Below are positions 44,315-51,965 of a stretch of 64,000 nt of DNA, piece by piece. Made by a program: the position numbers and the translations under genes. The stretch comes from SIG607 sp045605385 (GTDB taxonomy: Bacteria; Bacillota; Clostridia; Oscillospirales; Acutalibacteraceae). Below the pieces are notes generated by a model. That model searched no databases and had not been told where the DNA came from. It was given only the letters and a program-made list of their open reading frames with translations. Location of the stretch: the NCBI GenBank assembly GCA_045605385.1, contig JAZUPW010000039.1, positions 62,001-126,000 of the forward strand, given 5' to 3'. Numbering within the stretch: the stretch's first letter is position 1; each line of letters begins with the position of its first letter.

Positions 44315-44932
44315 TTGAAGTATTTAAAAAATTGTCTTTTGAATATATGCGGCGGTGCAATACTTGCATTTGCGCTTTATAATATACATTCGGTATCGGG
44401 CGTAACCGAGGGCGGTGTACTTGGATTAACTCTTTTATTAGAAAAAATGCTGTTTATTTCACCCGCGTATTCAAGTTTTATATTAAACGTAATTTTCTAC
44501 ATAATAGGTTTTAAAACGTTTGGAAAAGACTTTCTTGTATTTTCGGCATTCGGTATTGCATCGTTTTCTGCTTTTTATAAACTGTTTGAATGTTTTGACC
44601 GCATATTTCCGCAAATTGCAAATACACCGCTTTTAGCGGCGGTGCTTGGCGCTTTATTAGTGGGATTAGGCGTAGGGCTTTGCGTAAGGGCAGGAGGTGC
44701 GCCTACGGGCGACGATGCAATTGCTATGAGTCTTTCACATAAACTTAAAATAGGCATAGAATGGGTGTATCTTATAGGTGATCTTTCGGTGCTTTTGTTA
44801 TCACTGCTTTACATACCGCTTTCAAAAATTTTGTATTCGCTTCTTACGGTATTAATTTCGGGACAGGTTATATCCCTTGTTCAAAGTCCTAAAAACTATA
44901 TAAAACGCTTTAAAAAGAAATCGGAGACTTGA
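44315..44932 (+). CDS. YitT-family membrane protein (short form)
   Basis: 205 residues with about five or six hydrophobic segments and the conserved family stretch VRAGGAPTGDDAIAMSLSHK. YitT proteins usually carry a C-terminal cytosolic DUF2179 domain and reach about 280 residues; here only the membrane part is present. The start is TTG 44315, 8 bases after GAGGGG. The stop codon lies inside the terminator hairpin. Transport role not established. Confidence 0.85.
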   Translation: MKYLKNCLLNICGGAILAFALYNIHSVSGVTEGGVLGLTLLLEKMLFISPAYSSFILNVIFYIIGFKTFGKDFLVFSAFGIASFSAFYKLFECFDRIFPQIANTPLLAAVLGALLVGLGVGLCVRAGGAPTGDDAIAMSLSHKLKIGIEWVYLIGDLSVLLLSLLYIPLSKILYSLLTVLISGQVISLVQSPKNYIKRFKKKSET

Positions 44933-44955
44933 AATTCAAGTCTCCGAAAATTTTT
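44921..44955. terminator. Bidirectional terminator between yitT-like and cobW-like genes
   Basis: 11-bp stem TCGGAGACTTG/CAAGTCTCCGA, loop AAATT, with A/T runs on both sides. Contains the YitT stop codon and overlaps the 3' end of the converging gene by two bases. Confidence 0.85.
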
Positions 44956-45895
44956 AATAGAAAGTTGCTACTTCGGGTTCTGCAGGAGAAGTAACCGAAA
45001 TGTTTATGGGGGTAAGCACAGGTCCCGCTTTTCCGTAAGCCTTGTGCTTCTTTATTTCAATTTTTGCCGTTAACATTATCCAATCTCTTGAAGTAAGAGT
45101 ATTTGCTTTTTCGTAATCACAAATAAGTCCAGAATATGAAATATCGTCGGCGCAACAGGTCATAATATGTCTGCCTGCCGCAAAACAACCTTTTGGCATT
45201 CTTCCGCCTGCTGCCACCAAAGCCTTGAACTTAACGGTTTTACCGTCGTACTTTTGCATATCTTCGGCTAAATCGCGGTACCAAATAGCAAAATCGCGGT
45301 CTTCAATCTTAATTATATCGGCATTAATATCAAAGGGCAAGGGATCTTCAATGTCATCGTAAGAAACACTGCCGTCTGTATATTCGTAAGCAATTTGTGC
45401 GCTTCTTGAAATACCGCGTACAATTTTGTGCAGATTCATTTTATCAATGTTATCGTTATAGCGGTTAAAAATAACCATTTCACAGGTTTGAAGTTTATCC
45501 ACAACCAAACTGCGCATATTGGCATTGTAGTTTTCAAAGGTAGTAGCATCGGCAAAAAGGAATTCCTGATAAATAATCCATTCCTTAGGCATAGCCGTGT
45601 AAAAACTGTTTAACTGCCACATACCGTTGAATTCGGCAACAACCTTTTCAAATTTATGCTTTTTAGAAATTGCTGACAAGGTTTCGCGATTTAAGTCTTC
45701 TTCATCTTCAATTACTTCAATAATTACGTTTTTATCGGCAAAACGGTCAGTATTGTATTCATTAAACCCTTCTTCGCATAAAAGCAAAAGAGTATTGCCT
45801 TTGCCGACAAAACGAGGATCTTCAAAGGTTTCCTGAATAAACTTTGTTTTTCCAGCCTCTAAAAATCCCGTAAAAAGATATACAGGAATATCCAT
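44954..45895 (-). CDS. CobW-like GTPase with C-terminal YcgQ/DUF1980-like domain
   Basis: 313 residues. The N-terminal part is a CobW/COG0523-type P-loop GTPase (VYLFTGFLEAGKTKFIQ) but lacks the usual CxCC metal motif. The C-terminal ~95 residues (RHIMTCCADDISYSGLICDY, then IKKHKAYGKAGPVLTPINI, ending EPEVATFY) resemble the C-terminal domain of the YcgQ/TIGR03943 family, which in Bacillus is a zinc-regulated partner of a YcgR-type permease. The fusion suggests metal-linked work at the membrane. It follows the first CobW gene after 3 bases. Confidence 0.75.
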   Translation of the reverse strand: MDIPVYLFTGFLEAGKTKFIQETFEDPRFVGKGNTLLLLCEEGFNEYNTDRFADKNVIIEVIEDEEDLNRETLSAISKKHKFEKVVAEFNGMWQLNSFYTAMPKEWIIYQEFLFADATTFENYNANMRSLVVDKLQTCEMVIFNRYNDNIDKMNLHKIVRGISRSAQIAYEYTDGSVSYDDIEDPLPFDINADIIKIEDRDFAIWYRDLAEDMQKYDGKTVKFKALVAAGGRMPKGCFAAGRHIMTCCADDISYSGLICDYEKANTLTSRDWIMLTAKIEIKKHKAYGKAGPVLTPINISVTSPAEPEVATFY

Positions 45896-45898
45896 ATA

Positions 45899-47017
45899 TT
45901 ATACACCAAACAATTCTTTAATTTTTTCTTGGTTCAAATTGGCGCCTATAACACAAATTCTGCCAATAACTGCGGCGCTTCCCGTGCGCACGTCGGATTC
46001 CGCGGGAACGTAGTCAAAATGAATAAACTCGCCGTTTTCTGCAGCCACAACGCCCTTTGCACGTAAAATATTTCCAATAGATGAATCTTCATCAAAGCAA
46101 CCAAGTATTTCTTCAATATTTTCTTTAGTGAATTTCTTTGCGGTTTCAACGCCCCAACTTGTAAACACTTCATCGGCGTGATGATGAGAATGGCAACCGC
46201 AATCACAATCCTCGCCGTGTTCGTGATGGTGTGCGTGATGATGTTCTTCACAGTCACAATGTTCATCGTGGTGATGATGTTCATGGTGGTGAGAATGACA
46301 ACCGCAATCACAGTCTTCGCCGTGTTCGTGATGATGGTGATGATGTTCTTCTTCACAGTCACAATGTTCATTGTGGGGAAGGTGATGCTCGTGTTCTAAT
46401 TCTTTTAATTCGTTTTCTAAAGAGTTAGTGTTCTGCATTGCGTCAAGCAGCACTTCGGCAGAAAGTTTGTCCCAATCGGTAGTAACAATTGCCGCAGTTG
46501 TATTGTGCTCTCTTATAAGTTTTACAGCTTTTTCACACTTTTCGTCAGAAAGGTTTGCGGTACGGCTTAAAACAATGCAGTTTGCGTTTTCTATTTGGTT
46601 ATTATAGAATTCGCCGAAGTTTTTCATATAAACTTTAATTTTATTTGCATCGGCAACGGTGGTAAAACTGTTAAGCAGAACGTTTTCAAGATTTAACGAT
46701 TTTACCGCTTTGATAACGTCGCTTAACTTTCCAACACCCGAAGGTTCAATAATAATTCTGTCGGGGTTATATTCAGCAATAACCTTTTTTAAGGCTTCGC
46801 CGAAATCGCCTACAAGGCTGCAACAAATACAACCCGAATTCATTTCGGTTATTTGTATACCGGCATCTTGTAAAAAGGCGCTGTCTATACCTATTTCACC
46901 AAACTCGTTTTCAATAATAACAACCTTTTCACCTTTAAAAGCTTCAGCAACTAACTTTTTAATAAGCGTTGTTTTGCCTGCTCCTAAAAACCCTGAAAAA
47001 ATATCAATTTTAGTCAT
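45899..47017 (-). CDS. CobW/COG0523 GTPase with His/Cys-rich metal-binding repeat
   Basis: 372 residues. G-domain motifs are GFLGAGKTTLIKK (residues 9-21), the metal site GCICC (Cys63, Cys65, Cys66) and EPSG. Residues 217-280 are two tandem copies of a His/Cys/Asp/Glu-rich unit, followed by the CobW C-terminal domain. COG0523 proteins are metallochaperones, often for zinc or cobalt. ATG 47017 is preceded by AAAGGA; in-frame sequence further upstream overlaps the promoter and was rejected. Confidence 0.88.
   Translation of the reverse strand: MTKIDIFSGFLGAGKTTLIKKLVAEAFKGEKVVIIENEFGEIGIDSAFLQDAGIQITEMNSGCICCSLVGDFGEALKKVIAEYNPDRIIIEPSGVGKLSDVIKAVKSLNLENVLLNSFTTVADANKIKVYMKNFGEFYNNQIENANCIVLSRTANLSDEKCEKAVKLIREHNTTAAIVTTDWDKLSAEVLLDAMQNTNSLENELKELEHEHHLPHNEHCDCEEEHHHHHHEHGEDCDCGCHSHHHEHHHHDEHCDCEEHHHAHHHEHGEDCDCGCHSHHHADEVFTSWGVETAKKFTKENIEEILGCFDEDSSIGNILRAKGVVAAENGEFIHFDYVPAESDVRTGSAAVIGRICVIGANLNQEKIKELFGV
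46178..46369 (-). repeat. Tandem His/Cys-rich coding repeat
   Basis: Two coding copies about 87-90 bases long (46369-46283 and 46264-46178, period about 105 bases) encode EHCDCEE, a His run, then EHGEDCDCGCHSHHH. Together they contain ten Cys and some thirty His, forming a probable metal reservoir. Confidence 0.85.
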
Positions 47018-47051
47018 TTCAACATATCCTTTAAAATAAATTCTGCAAAAT

Positions 47052-47080
47052 ATTATACTACAAAGTTTTGCAATTTGCAA
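47052..47080 (-). promoter_or_regulatory. Promoter of the cobW pair
   Basis: On the minus strand TTGCAA (47080-47075), 17 bases, TATAAT (47057-47052). The -35 box is part of the near-palindrome TTGCAATTTGCAA (47068-47080), a possible operator. Confidence 0.75.
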
Positions 47081-47108
47081 TCTTAATGCAAAAAACTTTA
47101 ATTTAATG

Positions 47109-47137
47109 TTGAAAAAATTGATGTTATCATATATAAT
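47109..47137 (+). promoter_or_regulatory. Promoter of the two-helix membrane protein
   Basis: TTGAAA (47109-47114), 17 bases, TATAAT (47132-47137), divergent from the cobW promoter. Confidence 0.75.
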
Positions 47138-47162
47138 ATTAAGAAGAAAGGTTGTGAACTAA

Positions 47163-47465
47163 ATGACTCAAGAACAATTTGACAAAAAGAAACAGGAATT
47201 ACATGCACAGTTTGCGGCAGAAAAGCGCAAAGCGTTTTTAATCTGGCTTGTTTTTAACGCAGTTACATCGGCTGCTTTATGGATTATAATTACTAATTTC
47301 TTCTCCACAAGTTATCCGTTTGCAATTGCTATTCAGTTTGCGCTTTTATTTGTTTCTACCTGGATATGGGCTAAGGAAAGCGTTCAGCTTGGTAAAACCG
47401 AAAGAGAACAGTATGTTCTTTTACAAGATGAACAACCAATGAAACGCTTTAAATACGGCGAATAA
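47163..47465 (+). CDS. Two-helix membrane protein, unknown
   Basis: 100 residues. A charged N-terminal helix (QEQFDKKKQELHAQFAAEKR) is followed by two hydrophobic segments at about residues 24-42 and 50-68 and a polar tail. No family recognised. It has its own promoter and terminator and is divergent from the cobW genes, so shared control with them is possible but unproven. Confidence 0.75.
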   Translation: MTQEQFDKKKQELHAQFAAEKRKAFLIWLVFNAVTSAALWIIITNFFSTSYPFAIAIQFALLFVSTWIWAKESVQLGKTEREQYVLLQDEQPMKRFKYGE

Positions 47466-47476
47466 AATACATAAAG

Positions 47477-47513
47477 AGATTCACATTAAATTGTTTAGTG
47501 TGAATCTTTTTTT
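47477..47513 (+). terminator. Terminator after the two-helix protein
   Basis: 14-bp stem AGATTCACATTAAA/TTTAGTGTGAATCT (one G-U), loop TTG, T7 tract. It ends two bases before the -35 box of the lacI-type gene. Confidence 0.9.
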
Positions 47514-47514
47514 G

Positions 47515-47543
47515 TTGACAAGGATAATTTTTTGTGATACATT
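47515..47543 (+). promoter_or_regulatory. Promoter of the LacI-type regulator
   Basis: TTGACA (47515-47520), 17 bases, TACATT (47538-47543). Confidence 0.75.
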
Positions 47544-47551
47544 TTAATTAA

Positions 47552-47565
47552 TGCAAACGTTTTCA
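47552..47565. promoter_or_regulatory. LacI-family operator O1
   Basis: TGCAAACGTTTTCA, an imperfect palindrome centred on CG as in LacI/CcpA sites, located about +2 to +15 of the predicted transcript. It implies autorepression. It shares its left half TGCAAACGTTT with the operator at 48631. Confidence 0.65.
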
Positions 47566-47581
47566 TAAAGGCGGTGGAGAA

Positions 47582-48589
47582 ATGGAAGGGAGCACTTTAA
47601 AGCAAATTGCGCAAGAACTGGGCCTTTCAGTTTCTACCGTTTCTCGCGCAATTAACGGCAAAACCGTTATTAAAGAAGAAACGCGAAAAAGGGTAATGGA
47701 ACTTGCTGAAAAATATTCTTACACCCCAAACGAAATTGCACGTGCTTTGCAAAAATCTGCCACCAATACAATTGCGGTGGCACTGCCCGATATATCAGAG
47801 GCGTTTTTCGGTACCATTGTTAATGAAATAGACCGCGTTGTATCGGCTGAAGGTTACACGCTTATTTTGTCTGATACCCACGAAGAAAAGATTAAAGAAC
47901 AAAAACTTCTTTCTATGCTTTATACAAGGCGGGTAGATGCTTTGGTTCTTGCTACGGTTGACGTTAACGGCAAAACGGTTGAACAGTTTTTAAAAAATAA
48001 AACGCCCGTTATTTTTATAGACAACGTTCCGCACCTTAATAATATAGATGCAATTACCATTGATAACTTTAAAGCAAGTTATATGGCTGTGGAATATCTT
48101 TTAAAACGTTCTCATAAAGATATTGCCGTAATAGTTGGCTCTCAGGAAGAAACAACGGGTTATGAAAGACTTAAAGGGTATAAAAGTGCTTTAACTGATA
48201 ATAATTGTAGTGTTAACGAAGCGTTAATCGCTTACGGTGACTTTAAGCAAGAATCGGGCTATAATGCTATGAAAAAATTGCTTGAAAACAGAAAAGAGCA
48301 TCCCTTTAGCGCCGTGTACGTAACAAGTGAAAAAATGACCTACGGCGCAATAAAAGCTATTCGCGAAAACGGTCTTAGTGTACCGAATGATATTTCGGTT
48401 ATAGGCTTTGATATACACACCACCGATGACGGTTGGCGTCAGCGCATAACCTCAATAAGACAACCCGAAGAAGAAATAGGAACTATGGTAGGCAACTTGC
48501 TTTTAGCAAGGCTTAAAAACAAAGAAGATATTAGTTATTCGCATATATCTTTAGACCCTATTATTGAAGAAGGGGATACTGTTAAATAA
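47582..48589 (+). CDS. LacI-family transcriptional regulator
   Basis: 335 residues. An N-terminal HTH (LKQIAQELGLSVSTVSRAIN) with the hinge helix YTPNEIARALQ precedes a periplasmic-binding-protein-like effector domain (DAITIDNFKASYMAVEYLL, later VIGFDIHTTDDGW). These bind sugars or similar ligands. It probably controls itself and the M81/M24/ASRT/RhaM genes, as both have a TGCAAACG-type palindrome upstream. Start ATG 47582 after GGTGGAG. Confidence 0.92.
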   Translation: MEGSTLKQIAQELGLSVSTVSRAINGKTVIKEETRKRVMELAEKYSYTPNEIARALQKSATNTIAVALPDISEAFFGTIVNEIDRVVSAEGYTLILSDTHEEKIKEQKLLSMLYTRRVDALVLATVDVNGKTVEQFLKNKTPVIFIDNVPHLNNIDAITIDNFKASYMAVEYLLKRSHKDIAVIVGSQEETTGYERLKGYKSALTDNNCSVNEALIAYGDFKQESGYNAMKKLLENRKEHPFSAVYVTSEKMTYGAIKAIRENGLSVPNDISVIGFDIHTTDDGWRQRITSIRQPEEEIGTMVGNLLLARLKNKEDISYSHISLDPIIEEGDTVK

Positions 48590-48630
48590 TAAAAAAGAAA
48601 CAAAAATTATTTTTTGTTTTTTTTACAACG

Positions 48631-48650
48631 TTTTGCAAACGTTTGCAAAA
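48631..48650. promoter_or_regulatory. LacI-family operator O2
   Basis: Perfect 20-bp palindrome TTTTGCAAACGTTTGCAAAA between the regulator and the M81 gene. No separate promoter is obvious; an AT-only hairpin (about 48597-48625) precedes it. Confidence 0.7.
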
Positions 48651-48672
48651 CTTAATCAAGGAGTGAAAAACA

Positions 48673-50085
48673 TTGAAAATTGCAATTGCGGCTATGCTGT
48701 GTGAGGGAAATAGTCTTACGCCCGTACCAACGCGTTTTGAAGATTTTGATTACGCAAAAGGCGAGGATATGTTCAGCAAGGTAGCAGTGTATGATTTATT
48801 AAAGCAAAAAGGGGCAGAAGTAGTGCCCACAATATATGCTCACGCCTTGCCTGGCGGCGCGGTAATTAAAGAAGATTTTTTAAAACTCTGCAACGAAATA
48901 GTAAAGCCTTTAAGTTCCGATTTAGACGGTATATGGTTATATTTACACGGAGCTATGTGCGTTGAAGAAATAGGTTCGGCAGAGGAATATTTGTTAAAAG
49001 AAGTAAGAAAAAAGGTTGGAAAGGATGTTCCTGTTTCTTTAGCGCTTGATTTTCACGCCGATAACAGCGATGAACTTGTAAATCTTTGTAACTGCATAAC
49101 AGGTTACCGTACAGCGCCTCATACCGACCGCGAAGAAACCGAAATTCGCGCAATGGAACTTCTGTTTACTTTAATAGAAGAAAGAATATTACCGCAACCG
49201 CAAATTTCACGTGCCAACGTTATTATATGCGGCGATGCCGTTCAAACAAGTCTTTCTCCTTTAAAAGAAATAATGGAAAAGGCAAAAGAAATGGAACAAC
49301 TTGAGGGTATGCTGAGTGTTCAGGTCTTCAACGGCCAGCCGTGGATAGATGAAGAATATACGGGGCCTAATTTTGTGGTAACGCATAAATGGGATAATAC
49401 TCTGGCTAAAAAGTGCGCCGATACACTGTCAAAAATGTTTTATGATGCGCGTTATGATTTTAAGTTTTTGGTTGAAGCACTTGAAGCAGAAACGGCAATT
49501 AAAACCGCTATGGCTGCAAAAGAAGAAAACGTGTTTATTTCGGATTCAGGTGATAACACTACTGCAGGCGCTGCGGGTGATAATGCTTTTATGCTTAATA
49601 AAGTTATTAAACTAAAGGCTGAAAATGTGCTTGTTGCGGGTATTATGGACAGCGCGGCGGTAGAAGAGTGTTACAAGGCAAATATAGGTGATACTCTTAC
49701 TTTAACTATAGGCGGCAGCCTTTCAAGTGATGCCGAAAAAGCCACAATAACAGGAAAACTTATTCACAAAGGCGATATACTTTCGTATCAGAATAATAAT
49801 GCAGGTCTTTCTGCTACAATAGAATGCGAAAATTACACCGTTGTTATTACTAAAAACCGCGCCGCGCTTTGCCGACCGGATATTTTTGAATCTATAAACC
49901 TTGATTATAAAAAATTTAAAATTGTTATAGTTAAACTTGGGTATTTATTCCCAGAACTTGCAAGAGAGGCAGAAAGGGCAATTCTTGCGTTTACACCCGG
50001 TGCTTCTACAGAGCGCCTTGAAGATATGCATTTAAAGCGGATAAGACGGCCAATGTATCCGCTTGATGATAATTTTTTAAATTAA
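48673..50085 (+). CDS. M81 (MlrC-type) metallopeptidase family protein
   Basis: 470 residues of the M81/DUF1485 family, whose named member MlrC cleaves linearised microcystin. Likely zinc ligands are Asp126 and His128 (LDFHADNSDE) and His150 (YRTAPHTDREE). GAMCVEE and the C-terminal half with SGDNTTAGAAGD are also conserved. TTG start at 48673 after AAGGAGTG. Real substrates in gut clostridia are unknown and need not be peptides. First gene of the LacI-controlled operon, 17 bases before the M24 gene. Confidence 0.85.
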   Translation: MKIAIAAMLCEGNSLTPVPTRFEDFDYAKGEDMFSKVAVYDLLKQKGAEVVPTIYAHALPGGAVIKEDFLKLCNEIVKPLSSDLDGIWLYLHGAMCVEEIGSAEEYLLKEVRKKVGKDVPVSLALDFHADNSDELVNLCNCITGYRTAPHTDREETEIRAMELLFTLIEERILPQPQISRANVIICGDAVQTSLSPLKEIMEKAKEMEQLEGMLSVQVFNGQPWIDEEYTGPNFVVTHKWDNTLAKKCADTLSKMFYDARYDFKFLVEALEAETAIKTAMAAKEENVFISDSGDNTTAGAAGDNAFMLNKVIKLKAENVLVAGIMDSAAVEECYKANIGDTLTLTIGGSLSSDAEKATITGKLIHKGDILSYQNNNAGLSATIECENYTVVITKNRAALCRPDIFESINLDYKKFKIVIVKLGYLFPELAREAERAILAFTPGASTERLEDMHLKRIRRPMYPLDDNFLN

Positions 50086-50102
50086 GAAAGGTAGGAAAAA
50101 AT

Positions 50103-51275
50103 ATGGCTTATTACAATTTAAAGGAAACCGAAAAAAGATTGGACGGGGTAAGAAAAATTCTTGCCGATAAGAAGTTAGATGCCGCGCTTGTTTATTTCGA
50201 TGAACTTAACGTGGCTAACGGCTGGTATTTAACTGGTTGGTGCGGTCAGTTTGAAAAAGGCGCCGTACTTGTACCAATTCACGGCGAACCCATTCTTTTG
50301 GGCGGACCCGAATCAGAACCTTTTGCAAAAATGGACTCTGCAATTAAAAAGGTTCGTTGTTTCCCTGTATTTATGGTACCCGATGAAGAATACCCAAATG
50401 CAACAATTATAGATTTTAAGCAACTTAACGATGAATTAAGAAATGAAGGTACTGTACTTAACCGTATTGGTATTGTAGGCACCACCACCATACCGCATCA
50501 GGTTTATTTAGACGTATCCGCAGGTTTTAAGGGCGCAGAACTTGTAGATATTACTGAAGAATATGAGAATATGCGTGCTTATAAATCGCCTTTTGAAGTT
50601 GAACAGGCTACAAAGTCGGTTTTACTTTGCGATGACGCTTACGATGCAATGATGTCTGCCATTAAACCCGGCGCATTTGAATACGAAGTTGCCGCAGCGG
50701 GTGAAGCAGTATGCCGTAAAGGCGGCGCACACAGTTTTGCTTACAGTACAATAGTTGGTTCAGGCGCACGCGCTAAGGCTGTCGTACCCACCGCAACAAA
50801 CAAGATTATGGAAGCGGGAGAACTTGTTATGATTGGTATTGCGCCCCGTATTAACGGCTATGCAGGTACCTTTGGCGATACTATTCCCGTAAACGGTGAA
50901 TTTACACAGCGTCAAAAAGATCTTCTTAACCACATGCGCGAAACCTTCAGATTAACCTATTCTATGTTAAAACCCGGTATGACAGGCCGCGAAATAGATG
51001 AACCCGGACGTCTTTATTATGAAAAACACGGTCTTGCGCCTTACATAGTTTGTCCTTTTGCGCATTCAATGGGTCTTATGGAAGCCGAAGCGCCCTTCTT
51101 TGGCCCTAACGGTGATTTTGAACTTGCTCCCGGCGTAATTGTTAACGTTGACGTTAGTTTCTTCGGTCATCCCGAACTTCACGGCGGACGTATAGAAACA
51201 GGCTTTGTAATTACCGAAAACGGCTGCAAACCGCTTTCTGAAAAGTTGTTTAACTACTTTATGAAAGATCTTTAA
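50103..51275 (+). CDS. M24-fold protein, creatinase/aminopeptidase-P-like, metal site degraded
   Basis: 390 residues: a creatinase-type N-terminal domain followed by a pita-bread domain. By eye alignment to E. coli aminopeptidase P, the two Asp ligands are replaced (around Ile244/Gly245 and by Thr256 in NGYAGTFGDT) and a Glu by Asp350; only the His (321) and the last Glu (365) remain. It may therefore be a non-metal creatinase-like hydrolase rather than a peptidase. It lies between the M81 and ASRT genes in one operon. Confidence 0.8.
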   Translation: MAYYNLKETEKRLDGVRKILADKKLDAALVYFDELNVANGWYLTGWCGQFEKGAVLVPIHGEPILLGGPESEPFAKMDSAIKKVRCFPVFMVPDEEYPNATIIDFKQLNDELRNEGTVLNRIGIVGTTTIPHQVYLDVSAGFKGAELVDITEEYENMRAYKSPFEVEQATKSVLLCDDAYDAMMSAIKPGAFEYEVAAAGEAVCRKGGAHSFAYSTIVGSGARAKAVVPTATNKIMEAGELVMIGIAPRINGYAGTFGDTIPVNGEFTQRQKDLLNHMRETFRLTYSMLKPGMTGREIDEPGRLYYEKHGLAPYIVCPFAHSMGLMEAEAPFFGPNGDFELAPGVIVNVDVSFFGHPELHGGRIETGFVITENGCKPLSEKLFNYFMKDL

Positions 51276-51287
51276 TGAGGTGGAATT

Positions 51288-51653
51288 ATGAGTACAATTG
51301 GATATAAACACTATATGTTTGTAGACGGCGATTTGCCCGGTAACGGCGATGATATGTCACTTCCCGGTCACGAAGCGCTTATGATAACAAATAAAAACAC
51401 AAAGGATGCTAACATAATTGTAAACCTTTATTTTGAAGATAAAGAGCCCGTTAAAAATCTGCATCTTACAGTTCCTGCAGAACGTGTTATCTGCATTCGC
51501 ACCGATTTGCCTATTTGTGAGGAAAAATTTGCTATTCCGTTTGGTCAGTATTCGCTTGAACTTGAAAGTGATATTGAAGTTTGCGCAAGTTTCGGCAGAT
51601 TAGACCGCAGACACAATTTAGGATATTACGTAACAGGATACTGCGCAAAATGA
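51288..51653 (+). CDS. ASRT-family (sensory rhodopsin transducer-like) protein
   Basis: 121 residues matching the family of Anabaena sensory rhodopsin transducer: YFEDKEPVKNLHLTVPAERV here corresponds to the YYSDKEPV...LTVPARR stretch of ASRT, and RLDRR to its RLDSR. No rhodopsin gene is near. The ASRT superfamily has been proposed to bind small molecules, including sugars, which fits this operon better than light sensing. It is followed by the mutarotase-like gene with an ATGA overlap. Confidence 0.8.
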   Translation: MSTIGYKHYMFVDGDLPGNGDDMSLPGHEALMITNKNTKDANIIVNLYFEDKEPVKNLHLTVPAERVICIRTDLPICEEKFAIPFGQYSLELESDIEVCASFGRLDRRHNLGYYVTGYCAK

Positions 51654-51964
51654 TACGGTTTACACTTTATTCTGAACTAAAACCCGAAAAGGTTGAGGAT
51701 TATATAAATCTTCATAAAGAACCATGGAAAGAACTTATGGAACTTCTTGAGGAATGTAATATTCACCATTATTCTATTTCGCTGAAAGGGAATGAAGTAT
51801 TCACTTATTACGAGTATACGGGTAATGACTACGAAAAAGACCAAAAGAGGCTTAATGAAAGTAAAGTAATGAAGCATTGGTGGAAATATTCAAAACCTTG
51901 TTTTAAGTTCCACGAACAAAAGCACTATTACGATGACTTAAACGAAGTTTTTTACAAAGAATAA
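51650..51964 (+). CDS. L-rhamnose mutarotase-like protein (RhaM/DUF718)
   Basis: 104 residues, the usual RhaM length. IRFTLYSELKPEKVEDYINL, HKEPWKELMELLEE, NIHHYSISL and FTYYEYTG follow the family pattern of a dimeric ferredoxin-like anomerase. ATG 51650 overlaps the previous stop (ATGA); upstream in-frame sequence belongs to the ASRT gene in another frame. No rhamnose kinase, isomerase or aldolase is visible, so its sugar is uncertain. Confidence 0.83.
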   Translation: MIRFTLYSELKPEKVEDYINLHKEPWKELMELLEECNIHHYSISLKGNEVFTYYEYTGNDYEKDQKRLNESKVMKHWWKYSKPCFKFHEQKHYYDDLNEVFYKE

Positions 51965-51965
51965 T

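Noticed and set aside
46178..46369. Possible CRISPR or minisatellite array
   Set aside because: Only two copies, in frame and fully coding within a conserved CobW-type gene; no spacers or cas genes.
45946..46428. Ile/Met/Thr/Val-rich open frames overlapping the His-rich repeat
   Set aside because: They are frame-shifted or antisense readings of the repetitive CAT/CAC codons in the CobW gene.
48590..48630. AT-only hairpin after the LacI-type gene as a terminator
   Set aside because: It contains almost only A-T pairs and the next gene has no clear separate promoter, so read-through into the M81 operon is likely. Not listed as a terminator.
47552..48650. CcpA cre sites instead of specific operators
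   Set aside because: O1 fits a cre at most positions, but both sites flank a dedicated LacI gene and O2 is a longer perfect palindrome. Local control is simpler, although added CcpA input is possible.
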